The notes below the pieces were generated by a model that saw only the letters and a list, made by a program, of their open reading frames with translations, had not been told where the DNA came from and did not search any database. Below are positions 15,742-23,567 of a stretch of DNA of 42,742 nt, piece by piece (position 1 is the stretch's first letter; each line of letters begins with the position of its first letter). The stretch spans positions 1-42,742 of the forward strand of contig JAMPGO010000008.1 in the NCBI GenBank assembly GCA_023663905.1. Reading direction: 5' to 3'. This DNA is from Ruminococcus flavefaciens. GTDB taxonomy: Bacteria; Bacillota; Clostridia; Oscillospirales; Ruminococcaceae. Both the position numbers and the translations under genes were made by a program.

Positions 15742-16617
15742 GTGGAAAATACTGATATGAAAACGATACAATGGTTTCCGGGGCATATGGCTAAGACAAG
15801 ACGTGCGATTTCCGCAAATCTCAGGCTTGTTGACGCTGTTGTTGAAATCATTGATGCGAGAACTCCTCTGAGCAGTCGCAATCCCGAAATTGACAGCCTT
15901 ACTTCGTCAAAGCCGAGAATTGTACTGCTTAATAAATGCGACCTCGCTGACAGCAGGGCAACTTCGATGTGGGTGAATTATTTTAAAAATCACAACATAA
16001 CTGCCCTTGCGGTTGACTGCAAATCGGGTCGTGGACTTAACAAGCTTCTGCCGACAATGAAATCGACCGTTCTTAAAGAGCTTATGGCGAAACGTCAGCG
16101 CAACGGTATGGAGGGCGCACCCATAAGGCTGATGATTCTTGGCATACCGAACGTCGGCAAAAGCTCGCTGATTAACAGGCTTGCGGGCGGAAAGCGTGCG
16201 AAGGTTGAGGACAGACCTGGTGTTACAAGGGTAAAGCAGTGGGTAAAGTTAAAAGATAATACTGAAATGCTTGATATGCCCGGTGTTCTCTGGCCTAAGT
16301 TTGAGGACCAGTCATCCGCAATCCGCCTTGCATTTACAGGCGCAATCAGCGACGATATACTTGACATTGAAACGCTTGCAATGAAGCTTCTTATCTATCT
16401 TGCCGAAAACTATCCCGATTCGCTGAAAGAACGCTATAAAATTGAGATTACCGACGGCGACGACGGACTTGCGCTTCTTGAGAAAGTCGGCAGAAAGCGT
16501 GGAATGGTAATTTCGGGCGGTGAAATCAACACGGAAAGAGCAGCTATAACAGTGCTGGACGAGTTCAGAAGCGGAAAGCTCGGGCAGATTACGCTTGAAC
16601 TTCCGACGGAGGAATAA
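15742..16617 (+). CDS. rbgA: Ribosome biogenesis GTPase RbgA (YlqF)
   Basis: A circularly permuted GTPase required for late 50S assembly. Motif order is G4 (LLNKCDLAD, near residue 60), then G1 (GIPNVGKSSLINRL, near 135) and G3 (DMPGVLWPK), which proves the permutation. The opening IQWFPGHMAKTRR is the YlqF signature. GTG at 15742 follows AGGAGGAAGAT. It stands nine bases behind the second signal peptidase and directly before rnhB, a conserved order in Firmicutes. Confidence 0.96.
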   Translation: MENTDMKTIQWFPGHMAKTRRAISANLRLVDAVVEIIDARTPLSSRNPEIDSLTSSKPRIVLLNKCDLADSRATSMWVNYFKNHNITALAVDCKSGRGLNKLLPTMKSTVLKELMAKRQRNGMEGAPIRLMILGIPNVGKSSLINRLAGGKRAKVEDRPGVTRVKQWVKLKDNTEMLDMPGVLWPKFEDQSSAIRLAFTGAISDDILDIETLAMKLLIYLAENYPDSLKERYKIEITDGDDGLALLEKVGRKRGMVISGGEINTERAAITVLDEFRSGKLGQITLELPTEE

Positions 16618-16620
16618 GCT

Positions 16621-17256
16621 ATGGCGAAAATCATTCTCCACAAGGAGCTTTTTGACTACGACAGCGAAATGCGCAAATCCTCGCCGATTCTTTGCGGAGT
16701 TGATGAAGCGGGTCGTGGACCTCTCGCAGGAGATGTCTATGCTGCTGCGGTTATCCTCAGCGACGGTGTTCTGATTGATTATCTTAACGACAGCAAGAAA
16801 ATATCGGAATCAAGGCGAGAGAAGCTGTATGATGAGATAATTGAAAAGGCGGAGGCTTACTGCGTTGCGGTGGCGACGGTTGAGGAAATTGACAGGCTGA
16901 ATATCTTGCAGGCGACTATGCTTGCGATGAAAAGAGCGGTTGACGGACTCGGAATCCGCCCGAATCTTGCGCTTATTGACGGAAACAGGCTTCCCGAGCT
17001 TGACTGCCCTGCGCAGTTCGTGGTAAAAGGCGACGCAAAATCCGCATCGATAGCGGCGGCTTCGGTGCTTGCAAAAGTCTCACGAGACCGCTATATGAAA
17101 GACCTTGCGGAAAAATATCCTGAATACCGCTTTGAACAGCACAAGGGCTACGGCACGGCGCTTCATCGTGAAATGCTGGTGAAATACGGTGCGAGCGAGG
17201 TTCACAGGAAAACTTTCCTCAGAAAAATTCTCGGTGAAAATAATGACGGGAACTGA
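16621..17256 (+). CDS. rnhB: Ribonuclease HII
   Basis: Cuts RNA in RNA-DNA hybrids, including single ribonucleotides in DNA. The catalytic Asp-Glu are in [19 protein letters not shown], with further active-site Asp at LIDGN and [13 protein letters not shown]. The 211-residue length fits the short type; there is a ~25-residue N-terminal extension before the fold. It starts three bases after the rbgA stop and its end overlaps yraN by 14 bases. Confidence 0.96.
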   Translation: MAKIILHKELFDYDSEMRKSSPILCGVDEAGRGPLAGDVYAAAVILSDGVLIDYLNDSKKISESRREKLYDEIIEKAEAYCVAVATVEEIDRLNILQATMLAMKRAVDGLGIRPNLALIDGNRLPELDCPAQFVVKGDAKSASIAAASVLAKVSRDRYMKDLAEKYPEYRFEQHKGYGTALHREMLVKYGASEVHRKTFLRKILGENNDGN

Positions 17257-17620
17257 AATCGGCAGTATCGGCGAGGAAATAGTGTGCGGTTATCTCATTG
17301 AGCAGGGCTATAATATTATCGCAAGGAACTACCGCATAAGAGGCGGAGAGATTGATATAATCGCCGTAAATCCCGATTATATTGCCTTTGTCGAGGTCAA
17401 ATCACGGAAGCCCGGCAGTATGGTCGGCGGATTTGAAGCAGTCAACAGGCGCAAACAGGGTCTTATTATAAAAACAGCGAGTGATTATTGCACAAAGTAC
17501 CCGACTGAACTACAGCCGAGATTCGATATTGCGGAAGTAATCATCGATAACGGCAGGGTGCTGAGCATTGATTACATACAAAATGCCTATGATACAACGG
17601 GCTACAATTTCATTTTTTAA
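17243..17620 (+). CDS. YraN family endonuclease-like protein (UPF0102)
   Basis: A 125-residue protein with a restriction endonuclease-like fold: [19 protein letters not shown], then [14 protein letters not shown] and FVEVKSRK, which gives the E-x(n)-D-x(n)-ExK nuclease signature. The cellular role of the family is poorly known. The start is ATG at 17243, inside the rnhB end, with a weak GGTGAAA upstream. An in-frame extension to 17189 only reads through rnhB and has no site. The rnhB-yraN pair is conserved widely. Confidence 0.9.
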   Translation: MTGTEIGSIGEEIVCGYLIEQGYNIIARNYRIRGGEIDIIAVNPDYIAFVEVKSRKPGSMVGGFEAVNRRKQGLIIKTASDYCTKYPTELQPRFDIAEVIIDNGRVLSIDYIQNAYDTTGYNFIF

Positions 17621-17631
17621 AGGGTGATTCT

Positions 17632-19125
17632 ATGTTTTACAACAGTACACGAAACAGCGGAGTAAAGGTCAGCAGTGCTGAGGCTATTACTCAGGGAATT
17701 TCAGCAGAGGGCGGACTTTTTGTCCCAGAGGAGATACCTGCGCTTACTCTCGATGAAATCAAGGCTGTCGGCGAAATGAAATATGCTGACAGAGCCGCAT
17801 TTGTTTTCTCAAAATATCTTACTGACTTTACAGAAGCCGAAATACATTACTGTACGGACAACGCATATTCCACAAAGAACTTTGAGACGGAGAATATTGC
17901 AGAAATCGCACATCTTTTTGACGGCACATATATGCTCGAACTTTGGCACGGTCCTACCTGTGCATTCAAGGATATGGCGCTCCAGATTCTGCCGTATTTC
18001 CTCACAACATCGGCAAAGAAAATCAATCTTGACAAGAAGATTGTCATTCTTGTTGCAACATCGGGCGATACAGGAAAAGCCGCACTTGAAGGCTTCAAGG
18101 ATGTCGAGGGTACTTCGATTCTCGTGTTCTATCCCGAGGACGGTGTAAGTCCTATGCAGAAGCGCCAGATGAAAACACAGGAGGGCGGAAATGTCGGAGT
18201 ATGCGCAATCAAGGGCAATTTCGATGACTGTCAGAACGGCGTCAAGGCTATCTTCACTGACAGCGAGGTTAAATCCGCACTCGAATCAGAGGGAATGATG
18301 TTCTCAAGCGCAAACTCAATCAACTGGGGCAGACTTGTTCCGCAGATTGTATACTATGTTTCGGCTTATGCTGAGCTTGTAAAGGATGAGGAAATCGCAC
18401 TCGGCGACAAAATCAACATCGTAGTACCCACAGGCAACTTCGGCAATATTCTTGCAGGATACTACGCAAAGAAGATGGGTGTTCCCGTAAATAAGCTCAT
18501 CTGCGCTTCAAATATCAACAACGTCCTCACAGACTTCATCAACACAGGCATTTACGACAGAAACAGACAGTTCTTTGCAACCGTTTCGCCGTCTATGGAT
18601 ATTCTCATCTCTAGCAACCTCGAAAGACTTCTTTATATTATGACAGGCAAGAACGACGCTGTTATTAACGAGTGGTTCGGCAAGCTTGCTTCTGAGGGTA
18701 AATACGAGGTAAGCGATGATGTCAAGGCACAGCTCGCAGAGGAGTTCTGGGCAGGCTACTGCGACGACGAGCAGACAAAGGCTACAATCCACAATATCTA
18801 CGAGAAATACTCCTATACCTGCGATACGCACACAGCTGTTGCAGTGAAAGTCTACAACGATTACAAGAGCGCTACAGGCGACGAGACCAAGACAATAATC
18901 GCTTCAACAGCAAGCCCTTACAAGTTCAGCAACGCTGTACTTGAAGCTCTCGAAAACGGCAAGTCCGACCTTGACGAGTATTCAAAAGTTGACAGAATTG
19001 CCGAGCTGTCCGATATTCCTGTGCCGTCAGCTCTTGCCGACCTCAGAAACAAGCCCGAGCGTTTCAACGATGTAATTGAAAAATCAGAGCAGAAGGATTA
19101 TGTTCTGAAAACTCTCGGAATCTGA
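17632..19125 (+). CDS. thrC: Threonine synthase
   Basis: PLP enzyme that converts O-phosphohomoserine to threonine. The 497-residue length is the long type found in E. coli and clostridia. The PLP lysine lies in AFKDMALQ, with the ATSGDTGKAA phosphate-binding loop and the PTGNFGNILAGYYAKKMG motif. ATG at 17632 follows AAGGGTG. The metallophosphoesterase start shares the last base of its stop codon (TGATG), so they are co-translated. No leader peptide or T-box is seen ahead of it, and it is read from the long rbgA-rnhB transcript. Confidence 0.96.
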   Translation: MFYNSTRNSGVKVSSAEAITQGISAEGGLFVPEEIPALTLDEIKAVGEMKYADRAAFVFSKYLTDFTEAEIHYCTDNAYSTKNFETENIAEIAHLFDGTYMLELWHGPTCAFKDMALQILPYFLTTSAKKINLDKKIVILVATSGDTGKAALEGFKDVEGTSILVFYPEDGVSPMQKRQMKTQEGGNVGVCAIKGNFDDCQNGVKAIFTDSEVKSALESEGMMFSSANSINWGRLVPQIVYYVSAYAELVKDEEIALGDKINIVVPTGNFGNILAGYYAKKMGVPVNKLICASNINNVLTDFINTGIYDRNRQFFATVSPSMDILISSNLERLLYIMTGKNDAVINEWFGKLASEGKYEVSDDVKAQLAEEFWAGYCDDEQTKATIHNIYEKYSYTCDTHTAVAVKVYNDYKSATGDETKTIIASTASPYKFSNAVLEALENGKSDLDEYSKVDRIAELSDIPVPSALADLRNKPERFNDVIEKSEQKDYVLKTLGI

Positions 19126-19817
19126 TGAGCCTGTACGTTATAGGCGACCTGCACCTGTGTTTCAGCGACCCTTCAAAGACGATGAGCATTTTTGCAGGCT
19201 GGGAGAATTATCAGGAGAAAATAGAGAAGAACTGGCTTGAAACAGTCGGGGATGATGATACGGTAGTGCTTGCGGGCGACATTTCTTGGGGAATGTCCCG
19301 TGAGCAGGCGATTCCCGATTTCAGGTTTATAAATGAGCTTCCCGGGCAGAAAATTATTCTTAAAGGCAATCACGACTACTGGTGGGGAACTGTCAAAAAA
19401 ATAGAGGATTTCCTCTCTGCGGAGGGCTTTGATACGATAAAAATCCTGCACAACAACCACTATGCCTATGGGAAATACGGCATATGCGGAACACGTGGCT
19501 GGGTGAATATGCCCGGCGAAACACAGGATGAGAAAGTGCTTAAACGTGAGGTTCAGCGACTGGAGACTTCTGTAAAATCGGCTGTTTCCGCAGGACTTGA
19601 ACCGCTCGTCTTTATGCACTATCCGCCCATTTTTGCCACGAATTTCAACTATGACATACTTGAAATCCTGTACCGCTATAAAATCAGGGAATGCTACTAC
19701 GGTCACGTTCACGGTCGTTCGGCGCACGCACTTTGCGTTACGAACACATACGACGATATAAATTTCCACCTGATTTCGGGTGATTATATACAATTTAAGC
19801 CCGAAAAAGTGCTGTAA
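19125..19817 (+). CDS. Calcineurin-like metallophosphoesterase
   Basis: A 230-residue member of the calcineurin-like phosphoesterase family. Metal ligands are visible in order: GDLHLCF, AGDISWGMS, KGNHDYWWG, MHYPP and YGHVHGR. These are all five blocks of the fold. Close clostridial relatives are annotated only as serine/threonine phosphatases; the substrate cannot be told. The start overlaps the thrC stop by one base. It ends the run that started with the signal peptidases. Confidence 0.88.
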   Translation: MSLYVIGDLHLCFSDPSKTMSIFAGWENYQEKIEKNWLETVGDDDTVVLAGDISWGMSREQAIPDFRFINELPGQKIILKGNHDYWWGTVKKIEDFLSAEGFDTIKILHNNHYAYGKYGICGTRGWVNMPGETQDEKVLKREVQRLETSVKSAVSAGLEPLVFMHYPPIFATNFNYDILEILYRYKIRECYYGHVHGRSAHALCVTNTYDDINFHLISGDYIQFKPEKVL

Positions 19818-19869
19818 ATTTATAAGAAATGTAGAAGTCGTAAAATATTGTAGAAATATTTTTCATAAT

Positions 19870-19908
19870 GTGGTATAATATTCCAAGTATCGTAAATATG
19901 TATACCAC
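19870..19908 (+). promoter_or_regulatory. Extended -10 promoter of tig with an overlapping inverted repeat
   Basis: TGGTATAAT at 19871-19879 is an extended -10, with no clear -35. An 8-bp inverted repeat GTGGTATA (19870-19877) / TATACCAC (19901-19908) begins inside the -10 and ends at about +20, an arrangement that would suit an operator or an mRNA hairpin. Confidence 0.55.
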
Positions 19909-19934
19909 CATATTAAATATCACGGAGGATTATT

Positions 19935-21248
19935 ATGAGTTTAAAATCATCAACAAAAACAGATGTAAACACAACTGAACTTGTTATTTCTATTGACGCA
20001 GAGACTTTTGAGGCTGCTGTTGAGAGAGAGTATCAGAAACAGAAAAAAAATATCCAGCTCAAGGGCTTCAGAAAGGGCAAGGTTTCCAGAAAGCTTGCTG
20101 AAAAGGAATTCGGCGAAGGCGTTTTCTATGAGGGTGCTATCAACTCTCTTCTCACTCCCGAGCTTGACGCTGCTGTAAGAGCAGAGAACCTTGAACTTGT
20201 TGACAGACCCAGTGTTGAAGTTACTTCAATCGACAAGGCAACAGGTGTTGAGATAAAGGCTGTATGCGTTACAAAGCCTGTTATCGAAATCGCTGATTAC
20301 AAGGGAATCAAAGCTCCCAAGGCTGTAAAGGAAATCACAGACGACGACATCAATCAGCAGATTGAGATAATCAGAAAGAAGAACGCACGTATTGTTTCCG
20401 TTGAGGACAGACCTGCACAGCTCAACGACGAAGTTACTATCGATTTCGAGGGCTTCTTCGGCGATGAAGCATTCGAGGGCGGTAAGGGCGAGAATCACCC
20501 GCTCAAGCTCGGAAGCGGTCAGTTTATCCCCGGATTTGAGGACCAGATTGTAGGTCACAGCATCGGCGATGAGTTTGACATCAACGTTACATTCCCCGAG
20601 AATTACCAGATGGAGGACTATGCAGGAAAGCCAGCTGTTTTCAAGACAAAGCTCCTCTCAATCAGCTACGAGGAACTTCCTGAAATCGACGACGAGCTTA
20701 TCAAGGATTCCACAGAATTCGATTCTGTTGACGAATACAAGGCAGACATCAGAGCCAAGCTCGAGGACGCAGCTGTAAAGCAGGCTGATTCCGCATACGA
20801 GAACGCTATTCTTGAAGCTCTTATCGAAAAGGTTGATTCACCTATCCCGAACTGTATGTTCGAGCAGAGAATTGACGAAATCGTTACTTCTTTTGACAAT
20901 CAGCTCAAACAGCAGAAAATGAGCCTCCAGCTCTACTGCCAGTACACAGGTATGGACATCGACGCAATCAGAGATACTTACAGAGACAGAGCTGTAAGCG
21001 AAGTTAAGCTCCGCCTTGCACTTGAGAGAATCGCTGAGCTTGAGAATATCGAGATTTCTGACGAGGAAATCAACGAGGGACTTGCTCCGATTGCAGAAGC
21101 TAACAAGATGGACATCGAGGTTGTCAAGAGATACCTTCCTATGGGCGATTTCATTATGGACCTCAAGGTTCAGAAGGCTGTTGAGCTTGTAAAGGAAAAC
21201 GCTGTTGTTGACAATGCAGAATCCGCAGAAGAGCAGTCAGCAGAATAA
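19935..21248 (+). CDS. tig: Trigger factor
   Basis: Ribosome-bound chaperone and peptidyl-prolyl isomerase. The N-terminal ribosome-binding signature is QLKGFRKGKVSRKLAEKEFG. The FKBP domain is seen as NDEVTIDFEGFFG and SGQFIPGFEDQIVGHSIGD (about 160-240). The helical C-terminal arms follow, ending in an acidic tail. Length of 437 fits the family. It directly precedes clpP and clpX, the standard tig-clpP-clpX order. ATG at 19935 is behind CACGGAGGATTATT. Confidence 0.97.
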   Translation: MSLKSSTKTDVNTTELVISIDAETFEAAVEREYQKQKKNIQLKGFRKGKVSRKLAEKEFGEGVFYEGAINSLLTPELDAAVRAENLELVDRPSVEVTSIDKATGVEIKAVCVTKPVIEIADYKGIKAPKAVKEITDDDINQQIEIIRKKNARIVSVEDRPAQLNDEVTIDFEGFFGDEAFEGGKGENHPLKLGSGQFIPGFEDQIVGHSIGDEFDINVTFPENYQMEDYAGKPAVFKTKLLSISYEELPEIDDELIKDSTEFDSVDEYKADIRAKLEDAAVKQADSAYENAILEALIEKVDSPIPNCMFEQRIDEIVTSFDNQLKQQKMSLQLYCQYTGMDIDAIRDTYRDRAVSEVKLRLALERIAELENIEISDEEINEGLAPIAEANKMDIEVVKRYLPMGDFIMDLKVQKAVELVKENAVVDNAESAEEQSAE

Positions 21249-21265
21249 TTGCATATATATGTTGT

Positions 21266-21289
21266 TGTCCCGCATACTTCGGCGGGACA
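21266..21289 (+). other. Hairpin between tig and clpP
   Basis: TGTCCCGC (21266-21273) pairs with GCGGGACA (21282-21289) over an 8-base loop. It is followed by AGCACTTTAATT rather than a clean T-run, so it is either a weak attenuating terminator or an RNA processing/stability site in a tig-clpP-clpX transcript. Confidence 0.6.
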
Positions 21290-21329
21290 GCACTTTAATT
21301 ACACAGAAACAAAGAAAGGGCGATGAATT

Positions 21330-21917
21330 ATGAGCTTTATACCTTATGTTGTTGAGCAGACAAGCCGAGGAGAGAGGTCGTACGATATTTTCTCACGCTT
21401 GCTGAATGACAGAATTATTATGCTTTCGGACCAGGTAAGCGACGCTTCTGCAAGCGTTGTTGTTGCACAGCTTCTGTTCCTTGAAAGTCAGGATAGTGAA
21501 AAGGATATTTCACTTTATATCAACAGTCCGGGCGGTTCAATCACTGCCGGTATGGCTATATATGATACAATGCAGTATATCAAGTGCGACGTCTCAACTA
21601 TCTGCATAGGTATGGCTGCATCTATGGGTGCATTTCTGCTTGCGGCAGGTGCAAAGGGCAAGCGTTTGTCACTTCCCAACAGTGAAATCCTTATTCACCA
21701 GCCTCTCATCTCAGGCGGTCTCTCGGGTCAGTGTACCGATATTAAAATCCACTCCGACCACCTTGTGAGAACACGTCAGAAGATGAATGAAATGCTTGCG
21801 AAGAATACCGGCAAGCCTATTGAGCAGATTCAGATTGATACCGAGCGTGACAATTATATGACGGCTCAGGAGGCTATGGAATACGGTCTTATTGATAAGG
21901 TTATCGAGAAAAGGTAG
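21330..21917 (+). CDS. clpP: ATP-dependent Clp protease proteolytic subunit ClpP
   Basis: Barrel serine protease that degrades proteins delivered by ClpX or ClpC. The catalytic Ser is in [11 protein letters not shown] and His in EILIHQPL, with Asp further on. [16 protein letters not shown] is the family opening. The 195-residue length is typical and no propeptide is seen. The ATG at 21330 lies behind GAAAGGGCG. Twelve bases separate its stop from clpX. Confidence 0.97.
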   Translation: MSFIPYVVEQTSRGERSYDIFSRLLNDRIIMLSDQVSDASASVVVAQLLFLESQDSEKDISLYINSPGGSITAGMAIYDTMQYIKCDVSTICIGMAASMGAFLLAAGAKGKRLSLPNSEILIHQPLISGGLSGQCTDIKIHSDHLVRTRQKMNEMLAKNTGKPIEQIQIDTERDNYMTAQEAMEYGLIDKVIEKR

Positions 21918-21929
21918 GTTTTCTGAAAT

Positions 21930-23204
21930 ATGGCTGAATTTAAATCGTGCAGTTTCTGCGGAAGAGGAGAAAACAAAACAAACAGTATGTTCACGGCAGG
22001 AACTGCCAACATCTGCGACGAGTGCGTTATGTACTGCTATGAGATGATTTTCGGTCCTGCCTATACAAAGGCACAGAAAAAAGCGTCATCCAAAGAGAAA
22101 AGCACTCCGCTTTCTTCAATGAAGCTTATGAAGCCTATGGAGATTAAAAGCTTCCTCGATGATTATGTTATCGGTCAGGACGAGGCTAAAATCTCGCTCT
22201 CTGTTGCCGTTTACAATCATTACAAGCGTATTATAAGCCAGAACGAGGAAGAGCAGAAGTCCGACGACGTTGAGCTTCAGAAGAGCAATGTGCTGCTTCT
22301 CGGTCCTACGGGTGTCGGAAAAACGTTCCTCGCACAGACTCTCGCAAAGATTCTCAACGTTCCTTTTGCGATTGCCGACGCTACTACAATCACGGAAGCA
22401 GGCTATGTCGGCGACGACGTTGAAAACGTACTGCTCCGCCTTATTCAGGCTGCTGACTATGATATAAAAGAGGCTGAAAGAGGTATCATCTATATCGACG
22501 AGATTGATAAGATTGCGAGAAAGTCCGAAAATACGTCGCTTACACGTGATGTCAGCGGTGAGGGCGTACAGCAGGCGCTTCTCAAGATTATCGAGGGTAC
22601 TGTCTCCAACGTTCCACCTCAGGGCGGAAGAAAACATCCCAATCAGGAAACGCTCCAGATTGATACAAGAAATATCCTGTTTATCTGCGGTGGTGCTTTT
22701 GACGGTCTCGAACATCAGATTCAGAAGCGTATAGGCAAATCTCCTATCGGCTTCGGCGGTGAAATCAAGAATATCAAGGAAGAGAAGCACAATATCTTCA
22801 AGCAGGTTGTCCCGAAAGACCTTGTGAAATTCGGTATGGTTCCCGAGTTCATAGGCAGACTTCCTGTCATATCCGTTCTGGAAGAGCTTGACGAGGACGC
22901 ACTTGTAAGAATCCTCACAGAGCCTAAGAATGCGCTTATCAAGCAGTACAAGAAGCTGTTTGAATATGACGATATCGAGCTTGAAATCGACGACGACGCA
23001 CTTATCGAGATTGCTAAAAAGGCTATCTCGCAGAAAACAGGTGCAAGAGGTCTGCGTTCGATTCTCGAGGGAATCCTTATGAAGTCTATGTATGTAGTTC
23101 CTTCGGACGGAAGCATTATAAAGGTTCAGGTTACCAAGGAATGCGTTACCGACAAGGCTGAGCCTGTGTTAATCAACAGAAGAAACAAGATTGTTTCTCC
23201 GTAA
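21930..23204 (+). CDS. clpX: ATP-dependent Clp protease ATP-binding subunit ClpX
   Basis: AAA+ unfoldase that feeds ClpP. The N-terminal zinc domain is complete (CSFCGR, then CDECVMYC). Walker A is GPTGVGKT and Walker B is [10 protein letters not shown]. The ClpP-docking loop is IGFGG near residue 275 and the [20 protein letters not shown] pore-2/sensor region is conserved. ATG at 21930. A bidirectional terminator follows. Confidence 0.97.
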   Translation: MAEFKSCSFCGRGENKTNSMFTAGTANICDECVMYCYEMIFGPAYTKAQKKASSKEKSTPLSSMKLMKPMEIKSFLDDYVIGQDEAKISLSVAVYNHYKRIISQNEEEQKSDDVELQKSNVLLLGPTGVGKTFLAQTLAKILNVPFAIADATTITEAGYVGDDVENVLLRLIQAADYDIKEAERGIIYIDEIDKIARKSENTSLTRDVSGEGVQQALLKIIEGTVSNVPPQGGRKHPNQETLQIDTRNILFICGGAFDGLEHQIQKRIGKSPIGFGGEIKNIKEEKHNIFKQVVPKDLVKFGMVPEFIGRLPVISVLEELDEDALVRILTEPKNALIKQYKKLFEYDDIELEIDDDALIEIAKKAISQKTGARGLRSILEGILMKSMYVVPSDGSIIKVQVTKECVTDKAEPVLINRRNKIVSP

Positions 23205-23211
23205 AAAAATT

Positions 23212-23242
23212 ACTGCCGGATTAAATCTCCGGCAGTTTTTTT
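23212..23242. terminator. Bidirectional intrinsic terminator between clpX and the Cys-rich micro-gene
   Basis: ACTGCCGGA (23212-23220) pairs perfectly with TCCGGCAGT (23228-23236). T7 follows on the plus strand, and a T7 also follows on the minus strand, so it can end both converging transcripts. Confidence 0.92.
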
Positions 23243-23255
23243 ATTCAGTCAGTTA

Positions 23256-23393
23256 TCAGCAGCCACAGCCACAACCGCAGTCGTTGTTATTGTTGTTGCC
23301 ACAGCCACAGCCGTTGTTTCCGCAGGCGAGGAAGATGATGATAAGAAGGATTACCCACATACAGCTGTTGCCGCCGAAAGATGAATTACACAT
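23256..23393 (-). CDS. 45-residue Cys/Gly/Asn-rich membrane micro-protein
   Basis: The start is ATG at 23393, preceded by AAAGGAGATATTATT; upstream in-frame codons lack a ribosome site. The peptide has a short polar head (MCNSSFGGNSC), one membrane helix (MWVILLIIIFLACG) and a tail of Gly, Asn and Cys that ends in CGCGCGC. Nine cysteines in 45 residues is remarkable. Alternating Cys-Gly at the C-terminus could bind a metal or form disulfides outside the cell. It resembles in general style small spore-coat or membrane peptides of endospore formers, but I do not recognise a named family. It has its own promoter, divergent from clpC-like, and ends at a shared terminator. Confidence 0.78.
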   Translation of the reverse strand: MCNSSFGGNSCMWVILLIIIFLACGNNGCGCGNNNNNDCGCGCGC

Positions 23394-23450
23394 AATAATA
23401 TCTCCTTTGAAGATGTATTTGAACCGCTTCGCTTGCGTTTCATAGTACAT

Positions 23451-23479
23451 ATTATGCCATACGGAAAAAAGTGTTACAA
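23451..23479 (-). promoter_or_regulatory. Promoter for the Cys-rich micro-gene
   Basis: On the minus strand TTGTAA (23474-23479) and CATAAT (23451-23456), spacer 17, with TGG just before the -10. The -10 region TGGCATAATAT is identical to that of the divergent clpC-like promoter. Confidence 0.6.
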
Positions 23480-23504
23480 ATTTTTCGTGAATTATTTTTT
23501 TCGA

Positions 23505-23533
23505 CTGTTATCGCACGTGACAGGTGGCATAAT
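23505..23533 (+). promoter_or_regulatory. Promoter for the ClpC-like gene
   Basis: CTGTTA (23505-23510) and CATAAT (23528-23533), spacer 17, with TGG just before the -10 (TGGCATAATAT). It is arranged divergently with the micro-gene promoter. CATAATA resembles the forespore sigma G -10 (CATACTA), but an extended SigA -10 explains it as well. Confidence 0.5.
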
Positions 23534-23567
23534 ATAGTAGTGCAGAACAAAACAGGAGGAGATAATT

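Noticed and set aside
17560-17631. T-box or attenuator ahead of thrC
   Set aside because: thrC follows yraN by 11 bases inside a continuous gene run; no leader space exists.
22116-22790. 224-residue minus-strand frame in clpX
   Set aside because: Complement of conserved AAA+ coding sequence, no translation signals.
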